From: DASRDZ01 sp035652335
GTDB taxonomy: Bacteria; Chloroflexota; Dormibacteria; Aeolococcales; Aeolococcaceae
Assembly (NCBI GenBank): GCA_035652335.1
Contig: DASRDZ010000092.1
Location: forward strand, 8,128-72,127
Direction: 5' to 3'
Length of the DNA: 64,000 bases
The position numbers and the translations under genes were made by a program. Positions within the stretch are counted from its first letter, which is position 1. The number at the start of each line of letters is the position of its first letter. Under the pieces are notes generated by a model. It was given only the letters and a program-made list of their open reading frames with translations, was not told the DNA's origin and made no database searches. This document shows positions 55,501 through 63,554 of the stretch, piece by piece.

Positions 55501-58267
55501 GAAGGACGGTGCCGGGAACACGACCACCTACGGCTACGACGCCCTGGGCCGCGTGACCTCGGTGACGACGCCGGCGACGGCGGCGTGCGCCTCCGGCTGC
55601 ACGACCAGATACAGCTACGACGGCGCGGGCAACCGACTGTCGACGGTCGACCCGACCGGCGCGACGACGACGAGTGCCTACGACGCCGCCAACGAGCTGA
55701 CAAGTGTCACCTACTCGGACGGTGTCACGCCGAACGTGACGGCGATCACCTACGACGCCGATGGCCAGCAGACGGCGATGACCGACGGCACGGGCACCTC
55801 TCACTGGGCCTATGACAGCCTCCGCCGGTTGACCAGCTACACCAACGGCGCGGGTGCTACGGTGGGGTACGGGTACACGACGCCCTCCGGTGTTCAAGAC
55901 CTCCTCGACCAGGTGGGACATCTGACGTACCCGAACAGCGCCGGAACGGTGGCCAGGGCCTACGACGATGCCGGGCGCCTCACGTCGGTGACCGACTGGA
56001 ACGGCACCACGATCAGCTTCGGCTATGACGCCAATTCCAATCTCACCTCGTCGTCGGTGCCCTCGGCGACGCCAGTGACCGACACCATGACGTTCAACGC
56101 CGCCGATCAGGTGGCGTCGACGGGCACGAGCAACGGCACGACGCTCTTCTCCGCGAGCTACACGCGGGACGGGAACGGGCAGCTCACCTCGGACAGTTCG
56201 GTGCCGGCGACCGTCGGCGCCTTCCGCTACACCGCTCTCAACCAGCTGTGCTACGCGGGGTCATCGGCCGCGACCGGCTGCGCGTCACCGCCCACGGGAT
56301 CGCAGCCTTTCGCGTACGACGCAGCGGACAACCTGACCACTTTCGGCGGCACAACGCAGAAGTTTGATGCCGCCAACGAGCTTTGCTGGACGTCCCCGTC
56401 CACTTCCGCCAACACCTGCAGCAGCACCCCGACCGGGGGCACGGCCTTTGGCTACGACGGTCTCGGGAACCGGACCAGCCTGGTCCCGCCGACCGGCCCG
56501 GCGACGTGCGATCGCTACGACCAGGCCAACCGCCTGGCCTCCATCGTAAGTGGCACGGGCTCGACTTGTTCGTCGCCGACTACGACGGGCACCTACGGCT
56601 ACGACGGAGAGGGACTGCGCCAGAGCAAGACGGTCGGTGGAATGACCACCTCCTTCGCCTGGGACGTCATCGGACCGCTGCCACTCCTCCTGCAGGAGAG
56701 CACCAGCTCGGGCACCACCAACTACATCTATGGCCCGGGCGGAGAGCCCGTGGAGCAGCTCACGCCCGGTCCGGCCATCTCCTTCGTCGGAGCGGCCCAC
56801 GGAGGCAACCCGGCCACGACGCTGAGCTCGACCGCCAATGTGCCCTACCCAACAGGCATCCACGCGAGCGACCAGTTGCTCCTGTCGGCCACGTTCCCCG
56901 CAGGTGCTGCCAACTCCGTCACCGCACCTAGCGGGTTCTCCCAGGTCGGCTCGCCGGTCGTCAGCGGCGTCGGTCCGACTGCCGACGAGCTGGTGCTGTT
57001 CCGCAAGACCGCTCTTGGCACGGAGAGCGGCACGCTGAGCGTGTCGTTCAGCGGCCCCTTCGCCAGCGCCTTGGAGCTGGTGGCGTACCGAGGCGTCGAC
57101 CCGCTGGCGCCGATCGACTTTGTACAGTCGAACACCGCCACGAACGCCAGCACTGTGTCGACCGGAACTGCTACCGCGCACTATGCGGGTGAGCGCCTCG
57201 TCGCCTTTGATGGAGCGACGTACATCGGGCAGGGGCCGCAAGGCTGGCACGTCAGCCCCGGCATGAGCCTGCAGGACAACGCTCCGACCAACGCGACGAT
57301 TTCAGCGTGCGTCGCCGACGTGCAGGTATCTGCCGCAGGCACCGTTGGCCCGTATACCTCCACCTTCGGAACCCCACCCGGCTCAACGAACGGCCAATTG
57401 GCCACCATCTTCCTGGGGTTGAAGCAGCCGCCCGTCCTGTACTTCCATCACGACCAGCTCGGCTCTACGCGCCTGCTGACTGATCAGGCGGGCGTCGCTC
57501 GGGCCACCTTCACCTATGATCCTTTTGGGAACATCACGGCGCAGACCGGCACGGCGACGACGCCGGTCCTCTATGCCGGCCAGTACCGCGATGCCGAAAG
57601 CGGCCTCTACTACCTCCGCGCTCGCTACTACGACCCGTCTACCGGCTCGTTCCTGAGTCGTGATCCGCTGGCCGAGCAGACGCGCGAGCCCTACACCTAC
57701 GTCTACTCCGACCCCCTCCACAACAGCGATCTTTCTGGCCTCGACTGTGGCATCTTCAGCCCCGGTGATTGTCTCGGAGATATCGTTGGCGCGGTCGATG
57801 ACGGCTTGAAAGCAACGGGCAACGCGATCAAGACCTCGTTGCTTATGGCTGGTGACGCAGTCGCCGGCGTCATCTCCAAGGCGGGTGGCGCGGTGGCTGT
57901 TGGAGCGTCCGGTGCCGCAGCAATCTGCGCGGTCGGGGCTCTCCCGAGTATTTTTGGCGAAGCTGTGTGCGGAGCCACTGAAGGTATGGCTATCGGAGCA
58001 GGCGCTGCGACCACTGGCGCCGATGCTTACCTCGCGCTGCGAGGCAAGGGGTCATGGGGAGCAGTCGGGTTGGACGGCATCGCGCTAATCTTCGGGGGCG
58101 TAGGAAGGTGGGGCAGGGGCTTCGACTCTGCGGCAGAATCGGAATATGCTGGTTCGGCGACGGGAAGTCAGTATGCGAGCGCGCTGAGCTTCGGGACTTC
58201 GGCCTTCGCCTGGCTTCTTGCCTTGGGCGCAGAAACGCAGCCTGCTGAGGCGGCTTGCACGCCATGA
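52505..58267 (+). CDS. Secreted RHS/YD-repeat protein with propeller head and hydrophobic tip
   Basis: A 1,920-residue exported protein. The signal sequence is near residues 68-95 (SLLIPAVVVGTLTFVATPLV). Seven repeats of about 50 residues with the pattern GVxCxxxxxCWAVG...EHYDGSxWxVV (about 95-445) suggest a seven-bladed propeller. A DUF6531-like start (DLAVPGRGIPLSLTRSYSS) and many YD repeats follow to about 1420. An inserted beta domain spans about 1420-1640. The RHS core contains YDPFGNITAQ and YYLRARYYDPSTGSFLSRDP, followed by a 170-residue tip of hydrophobic helices (VAVGASGAAAICAVGALPSI). The tip may be a toxin. The true start may lie downstream of GTG 52505. Confidence 0.87.
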   Translation: MRRTTSGDERGRGSGLGIVLRARYLSSGAARRCRIQGNRRYGRVGAIEFRGVRGRRRGLAGRGRRHLASLLIPAVVVGTLTFVATPLVSTRTAQAAPILQGELYGVSCASASNCWAVGDDGIVNNPVSEHYDGSAWSVVPTGAGNGTQASLQGVSCIGSECWAVGYHSGPRTLIEHYTTSAGWVVVNSADEGANGDYLWAVACTSGTACWAAGDYLDANRNTQTLIEYYNGTSWSIINSPNPGTSSALVGVACVAATDCWAVGHTDSQTLTEHYDGSAWTVVSSPNVANMNSNGLAAVTCVSSSDCWTIGEAVPNSGIFQTLAEHWDGTTWTIFATPTIGVPQGPYLRGVACSASNDCWAVGNYDGSVEYYTLTDHWYGTSWSVVSSPAVPDTSSLLNAVTCTSTSNCWAVGRYPWTNGIQRALILHWTNGAWIIDGSPIGGNVTAQENPGGGNPSEPWACSSQGSAGDPCNTASGAFSETAADLAVPGRGIPLSLTRSYSSVFAGTNGPLGYGWTDSYNMSLSVNGTTGAVTISQENASQVAFTPASGGGYTAPPRIIATLTHNGDGTYTFVRQARETFVFSSAGQLTSERDLNGYTTWLAYNESGQLSTVTDPASRQLTFGYTGTHLTSITDPASRTVSYGYDGSGNLSQVTDVAGGVTKFTYDANHLLLTITDPRGGAVTNVYDTSRRVSSQKDQLNRTTTFGYSGDYTSATGGTTTITDPAAHQTQEQYTFGERTAVTKGYGTSSAATTQYAYDPSTLAPTSITDPNGHTAKFTYDASGNQLSMRDPLGRQTTATYNSFNEPLTKTDALGVTTTSAYDASGNLTQRSTPLVGSSPAVSQTTTYTYGDSSHPGDVTAVTNADGKPTHLAYDTYGDLASSADPLGDTTTYGYNTIGWLMSSVSPKGNVPGCGCATAYTTAYGHNARGQVTTTTDPLGHVTTKHYDADGNLDQLTDGDGNLTTYVYDAANEQTQVQRADTPQTTLVTDYNPDGTVLDQKDGAGNTTTYGYDALGRVTSVTTPATAACASGCTTRYSYDGAGNRLSTVDPTGATTTSAYDAANELTSVTYSDGVTPNVTAITYDADGQQTAMTDGTGTSHWAYDSLRRLTSYTNGAGATVGYGYTTPSGVQDLLDQVGHLTYPNSAGTVARAYDDAGRLTSVTDWNGTTISFGYDANSNLTSSSVPSATPVTDTMTFNAADQVASTGTSNGTTLFSASYTRDGNGQLTSDSSVPATVGAFRYTALNQLCYAGSSAATGCASPPTGSQPFAYDAADNLTTFGGTTQKFDAANELCWTSPSTSANTCSSTPTGGTAFGYDGLGNRTSLVPPTGPATCDRYDQANRLASIVSGTGSTCSSPTTTGTYGYDGEGLRQSKTVGGMTTSFAWDVIGPLPLLLQESTSSGTTNYIYGPGGEPVEQLTPGPAISFVGAAHGGNPATTLSSTANVPYPTGIHASDQLLLSATFPAGAANSVTAPSGFSQVGSPVVSGVGPTADELVLFRKTALGTESGTLSVSFSGPFASALELVAYRGVDPLAPIDFVQSNTATNASTVSTGTATAHYAGERLVAFDGATYIGQGPQGWHVSPGMSLQDNAPTNATISACVADVQVSAAGTVGPYTSTFGTPPGSTNGQLATIFLGLKQPPVLYFHHDQLGSTRLLTDQAGVARATFTYDPFGNITAQTGTATTPVLYAGQYRDAESGLYYLRARYYDPSTGSFLSRDPLAEQTREPYTYVYSDPLHNSDLSGLDCGIFSPGDCLGDIVGAVDDGLKATGNAIKTSLLMAGDAVAGVISKAGGAVAVGASGAAAICAVGALPSIFGEAVCGATEGMAIGAGAATTGADAYLALRGKGSWGAVGLDGIALIFGGVGRWGRGFDSAAESEYAGSATGSQYASALSFGTSAFAWLLALGAETQPAEAACTP

Positions 58268-58896
58268 GCTTGACCAACGAAGGCATGGGCGCCAGGTCGC
58301 CGAAAATCAGCCTTCAACCATCGCGTCAGCAAGTCCGCGCCTTGCGCCGCCGCAGCCTCCCGGTTGTCGGCGTTGTGGCGGCCGGGGCGCTCCTGCGGGG
58401 GCTAGCCTTTTCCTTCCATGTGCAAGGCGCAGCTCTATGGACCGCCGTGCTCATATTGTTTGGTGGCATCGTGCTAGTAGGCCAACTGTTGGTTAGCTGG
58501 CGTCTCAAGACCGAGCGCATCGACGTGACCGACACCGCCTTCGGGATGACCAGAATGGTTGGCGACTCTGCCCTTCATCCGAGAGCGGCGTTGGCGCGCA
58601 TCGTGTCGGTGAAGGTTCTTTACGGCAATGGCGTCCCCGCCCCTCAATGGCTCTTCCTCGACGCCGATGGAAACCGCCTCATGGCACTCAATCCGCGCGT
58701 GTGGGAGCCCGAGGACCTCGATCGACTAGTAACCGAGTTGCAGGCTTCCGTCGAGGACTTTGGTCCGCCCGTGAAAGCAGGCGAACTCCGGCAGCGCCTC
58801 CCGCGCGCCGTGCCTTGGTGGCAGGCCCACACCCTGTTGGTCGGGGCGTGCGTGGCTATGGTGCTGATCGCGGCGCTCGCACCGCTCGCCCGGTAA
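58264..58896 (+). CDS. Two- to three-helix membrane protein coupled to the RHS gene, possible immunity protein
   Basis: A 210-residue protein. Helices are RRSLPVVGVVAAGALLRGLA, AALWTAVLILFGGIVLVGQL and a C-terminal LLVGACVAMVLIAALAPLAR. Between them is a PH-like beta domain (WRLKTERIDVTDTAFGMTRM, VLYGNGVPAPQWLFLDADGN). ATG 58264 overlaps the RHS TGA (ATGA), so it is translationally coupled. Small membrane proteins in this position are often immunity proteins for pore-forming or membrane-targeted tips; the role is inferred from context only. Confidence 0.7.
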   Translation: MSLTNEGMGARSPKISLQPSRQQVRALRRRSLPVVGVVAAGALLRGLAFSFHVQGAALWTAVLILFGGIVLVGQLLVSWRLKTERIDVTDTAFGMTRMVGDSALHPRAALARIVSVKVLYGNGVPAPQWLFLDADGNRLMALNPRVWEPEDLDRLVTELQASVEDFGPPVKAGELRQRLPRAVPWWQAHTLLVGACVAMVLIAALAPLAR

Positions 58897-59059
58897 GGAA
58901 GCCAAGAACCGCCACCGGCGCCTTGACCGCGGAGATGTCAAGCCCGATAATCGAACAGGTGTACCCCTAGCAGCCCATGAGCCGGTCGAGTTTCTCTTGG
59001 AACTCTCGGTTTGAGAGGTGTTGAACTAGGCGCGCGTGCCAGCACGAATCCGGCGAGTG

Positions 59060-61243
59060 ATGCCGGCACCCTCGCCAGTCGGCGGTGGAGCGCCTACGCT
59101 GTCGCCCATCGTGACCAGCTCGGCTCCGATCGCCGGAACGCTCCGCGCCCGGCTTCCCTGGATCCTCCTGGCCGTCGAGCTGTTCCTGTTCGCCGGCTTC
59201 GGCGCGGTCTTCTACTCGCCGGTCACGCCGCATGCCATCTTCGTCAGCAACGGCGCGATCACCGGGTTCTGGCTGTTCCCCTTCGTGTCGTTCGGCATCG
59301 CGGGGGCGGTGCTGGCGTCGCGCCGGCCGGACAACCCGCTGGGGTGGCTCTGCCTCGGCTCGATCGGGGTGCTGCTGATCGGCGCGGTGTCGGCGCTCGC
59401 CGGCTCACTGCTCGCCAGCGCACACGACGGCGCGAGCGCGTACGTGCTGCCCCTGTCCGTGCTGTGGAACGCGCCCGCGGTGCTGCCGCTCGCCGGGATG
59501 TACCTGGCCGTGCTGATCTTCCCCGACGGGCGCCTGCCGTCGCGGCGCTGGCGCTGGCTGGTGCGCGGGCTGGCGGTCGTCGTGGCAGCGGGCCTCGTCG
59601 TCGCCCTCATCAGTCCCGAGGGCACCCTGGGCATGGACAGCAACAACAGCCCGATCGCGATCGCCGGGGCGCGCGGGATCGTCGACGCCGCCACACCCGT
59701 GATCTCGGGGCTCGGGTACGCGGCCGGGCTGGCCGCGGTGGTGTCGCTCTTCCTGCGCCTCCGCGGCGCCGACGCGGAGCGTCGCCACCAGATCCGCTGG
59801 GTGGCCTTCGGGGCGGCGATCGCGGTGGTGCTGCTGGTGTCCATCAGCCTCATCCCGGTCACCAACTCCAACGACCTCGGATCGTGGACGGCGCTGGTCG
59901 GCGCGCTGCTGGTGGTCGCGGGCACGGCGCTGCCCACCTCGATCGCCGTGGCGGTGCTCAAGTACCGCCTCTACGACATCGACCTGGTGATCAGCCGCAC
60001 CCTGGTCTACGGCGCCCTGGCGGCAATGATCACCGCGGTCTACGTGGGCATCGCCGTCGGCGTCGGCGCGCTCGTCGGGGGTGGTGGCAGACCCAACCTC
60101 GGGCTGTCGATCCTGGCCACCGCCATCGTGGCCGTCGGGTTCCAGCCCGTCCGCGAGCGCCTCCAGCACCTCGCCAACCGCCTCGTCTACGGGCGCCGGG
60201 CCACGCCGTACGAGGTGCTCAGCCAGTTCGCCCAGCATGCCGCGGTGACCTACGCCGCCGACGAGGTGCTGCCGCAGATGGCGCGCGTGCTCCGCGAGGG
60301 CAGCGGCGCCGAGTCCGCGACCGTGTGGCTGCGCAGCGGCGACGCGCTCCGCCCGGCCGCAAGCGATCCTGACGGGGCGGTCGGTCAGGAGTCCATGCCA
60401 CTCCGCGACGGCGCCGTCTCCCCTCCGTCGGGTGCCATGCGCGTGGTCGAGGTGCGCCACCGCGGCGAGCTGCTGGGTGCCCTCAGCATCGTCAAGCGGC
60501 GCGGCGAGTCGGTCACCCCCATCGAGGAGAAGCTGATCGGCGACCTCGCCCACCAGGCCGGCCTGGTGCTGAAGAACGTCGGCCTCACCGCCGACCTGCA
60601 GGCGCGCCTCGAGGAGCTGCGCGCCTCGCGGCAGCGCCTGGTGGCGGCCCAGGACGACGAGCGCCGCCGCCTGGAGCGCAACCTCCACGACGGTGCGCAG
60701 CAGCACCTCGTCGCCCTCAAGGTGAAGCTGGGCATCGTCGAGATGCTGGCGCGCAAGGACCCGGACAGGACGGTGACGGCGATCGCCGAGCTCAAGGCCG
60801 ACGCCGACGAAGCCCTCGCCACCCTGCGCGACCTGGCCCACGGCATCTACCCGCCGCTGCTCGCCGAGCAGGGCCTGAAGGTGGCCCTCCAGGCCCACGC
60901 CCGCAAGCTCACCATGCCGGTCGAGATCGACGCGGACGGGATCACCCGCTACTCGCAGGAGGCGGAGGCGGCCGTGTACTTCTGCTGCCTGGAGGCGCTG
61001 CAGAACGCCCAGAAGTACGCAGGTGCCTCGCGCGTCGACGTCAGCCTCCGCGACGGTGACGGCACGCTGCGCTTCGCCGTCGCCGACGACGGCCGCGGCT
61101 TCGACACGGCCACCGCCAACCGCGGAGCCGGCATGACCAACATGCGCGACCGCCTCGACGCCCTGGGCGGCACCCTCGAGCTGGTCAGCGCGCCGGGACG
61201 GGGGGCGCAGGTGATCGGCTGCCTCCCCGTCCAGCCCGTCTGA
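59060..61243 (+). CDS. NarL-type sensor histidine kinase
   Basis: A 727-residue membrane kinase. The first about 300 residues have eight hydrophobic helices (7TM-like sensor). A GAF-like domain follows (about 380-510). The HisKA_3 box ERNLHDGAQQHLVALKVKLG has the phosphorylated His near residue 541, and ATPase motifs N (ALQNAQKYA) and G (DDGRGFD, GAGMTNMRDRLDALGG) follow. No response-regulator gene lies in the window. It is monocistronic here and convergent with a protease gene 17 bases away. The start is uncertain (59036, 59060 or 59114). Confidence 0.9.
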   Translation: MPAPSPVGGGAPTLSPIVTSSAPIAGTLRARLPWILLAVELFLFAGFGAVFYSPVTPHAIFVSNGAITGFWLFPFVSFGIAGAVLASRRPDNPLGWLCLGSIGVLLIGAVSALAGSLLASAHDGASAYVLPLSVLWNAPAVLPLAGMYLAVLIFPDGRLPSRRWRWLVRGLAVVVAAGLVVALISPEGTLGMDSNNSPIAIAGARGIVDAATPVISGLGYAAGLAAVVSLFLRLRGADAERRHQIRWVAFGAAIAVVLLVSISLIPVTNSNDLGSWTALVGALLVVAGTALPTSIAVAVLKYRLYDIDLVISRTLVYGALAAMITAVYVGIAVGVGALVGGGGRPNLGLSILATAIVAVGFQPVRERLQHLANRLVYGRRATPYEVLSQFAQHAAVTYAADEVLPQMARVLREGSGAESATVWLRSGDALRPAASDPDGAVGQESMPLRDGAVSPPSGAMRVVEVRHRGELLGALSIVKRRGESVTPIEEKLIGDLAHQAGLVLKNVGLTADLQARLEELRASRQRLVAAQDDERRRLERNLHDGAQQHLVALKVKLGIVEMLARKDPDRTVTAIAELKADADEALATLRDLAHGIYPPLLAEQGLKVALQAHARKLTMPVEIDADGITRYSQEAEAAVYFCCLEALQNAQKYAGASRVDVSLRDGDGTLRFAVADDGRGFDTATANRGAGMTNMRDRLDALGGTLELVSAPGRGAQVIGCLPVQPV

Positions 61244-61260
61244 CGCCGGGGCCCTGGCGC

Positions 61261-62001
61261 CTAGTCGCCTCCCAGCAGCGGCGACAGCCGGCGGGCGTCG
61301 ACCATCCCGGCGCTGCCGCCGTCGCCGGCCAGCAGCACCCCGGTGACCGCGCCATCCCGGTCGATCACCGGGCTGCCGGAGCAGCCGAGCACCGAGGCGG
61401 CGCCGGCCACCCGCTCGAGGAGGAGCTGGTGGTCGCCGTCCTGCACGCGGATCGGCGCCCCCCCGATGTGGCCGACGTAGTTGGCGGGACTGCCGTCCAC
61501 GCCGTCCGCGGCGATGGCGCGTCGGGAGCAGATCACCGCCGCGGTCTCCCCGGCCGCGGCAGCCGCCGTGCGCAGCGCCGGCAGGAGCAGCGAGGAGCGC
61601 AGCACGGCCAGGTCGTCGTTGCCGGCGACGCGCTCCACGGTGGCGGGGACCGAGCCGTGCAGCGCGCTGAAGAGGATCACCTGGCTGGAGCCGAGCAGAG
61701 AGTGCGAGGCGGTGACGAAGAGCCCCGGGCCGACCGAGAAGGCGGTCGAGGAGCGGCACTCGGTGACGCCGCCCGGCGCGCAGGCGGAGACCAGCACCAG
61801 CGAAGTGCGGTCGGCCGTGGCGGCGCGCAGCACCGCCTGCTCGGTCGCCGCCTCCGTGGCCGCCTGAGCGGTGAGGAGGGCGGCGACGAGGAGCAGCGCG
61901 ACGAGCGCGCGCCGTGCGGCGGTGCGCACGTCGAACCGTAGCCCCTGCAATCCGGCCGTTCGCGGCACCGCGAGAGCGATGCTGGAGGCGATTGCACCCA
62001 T
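61261..62001 (-). CDS. Secreted trypsin-like serine protease
   Basis: A 246-residue exported protein. The signal segment is ALVALLLVAALLTAQAATEA. The catalytic triad is His in VTASHSLLGS, Asp in GNDDLAVLRS and Ser in GCSGSPVIDRDG, arranged as in S1 (HtrA/trypsin) folds. There is no PDZ domain. It would act in the periplasm or outside on unknown proteins. The N-terminal 25 residues before the signal are basic and may be overcalled. Confidence 0.87.
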   Translation of the reverse strand: MGAIASSIALAVPRTAGLQGLRFDVRTAARRALVALLLVAALLTAQAATEAATEQAVLRAATADRTSLVLVSACAPGGVTECRSSTAFSVGPGLFVTASHSLLGSSQVILFSALHGSVPATVERVAGNDDLAVLRSSLLLPALRTAAAAAGETAAVICSRRAIAADGVDGSPANYVGHIGGAPIRVQDGDHQLLLERVAGAASVLGCSGSPVIDRDGAVTGVLLAGDGGSAGMVDARRLSPLLGGD

Positions 62002-62079
62002 GTCTTCCGGAGCGCAACCCTAGGGCCGTGCCGTGCCGCCGCCCGCGCCGGATCGGTCGAAGCCCGGTAACGGAGTGGC

Positions 62080-62502
62080 TCAGCCCCAGTGGAGGCCGCC
62101 GAGGGCCCGCTCCACCCCGGTGCAGCGGTCCTCGACGTAGTCCATCCCCGCCGCCTCGGCGATGCTCCTCGCCTCGGCGGAGACGATGTCGCTCTGCAGC
62201 CACAGGGCGCGGGCGCCGATGGCCGCGGCCTGGCGGGCGATCTCGGGTGCGTCGGCCGCCGGGCGGAAGACGTCGACCAGGTCGACCGGTTCGTCGATCT
62301 CCAGCAGCGACGCGCGCACCGGCTCGCCGAAGAGGGTGCCCTGGGCGTTGGGGTTCACCGGGATGATGCGGAACCCGAAGCGCTGCAGCTGCGCGGGCAC
62401 GGCGTTCCCCGCCTTGCCGGGGTCGCGCGAGGCGCCCACCACGGCGACCGTGCGCGAGCGGGCAAGGATGTCGCGGGGGGTGAGAGCGACTGCCACGCCC
62501 AC
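62080..62502 (-). CDS. CoA-binding domain protein (YccU-like)
   Basis: A 140-residue single-domain Rossmann protein of the CoA-binding_2 family: TVAVVGASRDPGKAGNAVPA, RIIPVNPNAQGTLFGEPVRA and IGARALWLQSDIVSAEARSI, ending in DRCTGVE. The family binds CoA or nucleotides and its physiological role is uncertain. Complete length; preceded and followed by short gaps. Confidence 0.93.
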   Translation of the reverse strand: MGVAVALTPRDILARSRTVAVVGASRDPGKAGNAVPAQLQRFGFRIIPVNPNAQGTLFGEPVRASLLEIDEPVDLVDVFRPAADAPEIARQAAAIGARALWLQSDIVSAEARSIAEAAGMDYVEDRCTGVERALGGLHWG

Positions 62503-62571
62503 AAGGCTACGCGATCCCTGCCCGGCCCTCGCGGCGGGCCGAAGCCCGCCGTGGGGTCGGGTGCGGAGTGC

Positions 62572-63540
62572 CTAGCTGAGGAACCCGTTCTGGGTCAGCC
62601 AGGCCCTGGCCACGTCGGTGACCTTCATGTTGTCGATCTCGACCTGCTTGTTCAGGCCGGTGATGACGGCACTGGTGATCTTGGCCGCCACCGGGGCCAT
62701 CAGCGCGGCGATGGCGGGGTACTTCTGCAGCACCGATTGGCGCACCACCAGCCCGACGTTGTCGGGCGGGAAGAGCTGCTTGTCGTCCTGCAGCACGTAG
62801 AGGTTCTGGGCGGCGATCGGCGAGTCGGTGGTGAACACCTCCCCCGCCTGGCAGTCGCCGTTGGCGATGTTCTTCTCGGCGGTGTTGCCGACGTCGACGT
62901 AGTCGGCGCTGCCGTACGCGGCGCCGTACTTCGCCTTCAGGCCGGGCAGGCCGTCGGGACGCGTGCGGAACTCGGAGAGGATGCAGATCTTGGTGTTGGG
63001 ATGGCTGCTCAGGTAGGTGGCGAAGTCGCTGAGCGTGCTGCCCAGCGTGGCCTTGTCCGAGGCCTTGATGGCCAGGCCGTTGGTGTCGTCCATCGGCGCC
63101 GGCGAGGTCCAGCACAGGCCGCGCGCCTGGTCCTTCTGCTGCACCAGCTGGAAGGCGGCGTTGAGGTCGGTGGGGATGTTGGTCAGGTTGAGGTAGCCGG
63201 GATCGGTCAGCTCGGTGCCGGTGTACTGCCAGAGCATGTCGATCTGGCCCTTGACCAGCGCGTCGCCGATGGCGGTGTCCTTGGCCTGCAGGTTGTAGGT
63301 GACGTTGAAGCCGTGCGCCTGCAGCACCAGCTGGGTCATGGTGGCCAGCAGCTGCTCCTCCGCGAAGCCCTTGCTGCCGATGGACACGCTGGCGCCGTTG
63401 CCGCTGCTGCCCGAGCCGGCCGGGCAGGCGGCGCCGCCGGCGCTGCTGCTGCTGGAGCTGGATGCGCTGTTGCCGCCGCCGCAGGCGGCGAGCGCGGCGC
63501 TCCACACCGTGAGAAGGATGGCCATGCCGATGCGCTTCAC
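62572..63540 (-). CDS. Osmoprotectant ABC transporter substrate-binding lipoprotein (OpuC/OsmF type)
   Basis: A 322-residue lipoprotein. Signal peptide ends WSAALAACGGG with lipidated Cys, then a Ser/Gly linker. The mature domain begins SVSIGSKGFAEEQLLATMTQ and has DMLWQYTGTEL and GEVFTTDSPIAAQ, the pattern of glycine-betaine/choline/carnitine binding proteins. GTG 63540 has AGGAG 7 bases upstream. It follows the permease gene by 14 bases in one operon. Confidence 0.92.
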   Translation of the reverse strand: MKRIGMAILLTVWSAALAACGGGNSASSSSSSSAGGAACPAGSGSSGNGASVSIGSKGFAEEQLLATMTQLVLQAHGFNVTYNLQAKDTAIGDALVKGQIDMLWQYTGTELTDPGYLNLTNIPTDLNAAFQLVQQKDQARGLCWTSPAPMDDTNGLAIKASDKATLGSTLSDFATYLSSHPNTKICILSEFRTRPDGLPGLKAKYGAAYGSADYVDVGNTAEKNIANGDCQAGEVFTTDSPIAAQNLYVLQDDKQLFPPDNVGLVVRQSVLQKYPAIAALMAPVAAKITSAVITGLNKQVEIDNMKVTDVARAWLTQNGFLS

Positions 63541-63554
63541 TGGGATTCTCCTGT

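Noticed and set aside
58967..59040. A minus-strand tail ending NREFQEKLDRLMGC
   Set aside because: It looks protein-like but is only about 20 residues and merges into antisense of the kinase gene; too short to call as a gene remnant.
58897..59060. Second copy of the tRNA-Arg 3' end marking the right edge of the RHS island
   Set aside because: Searched by eye for the T-arm and acceptor sequence; no convincing repeat found.
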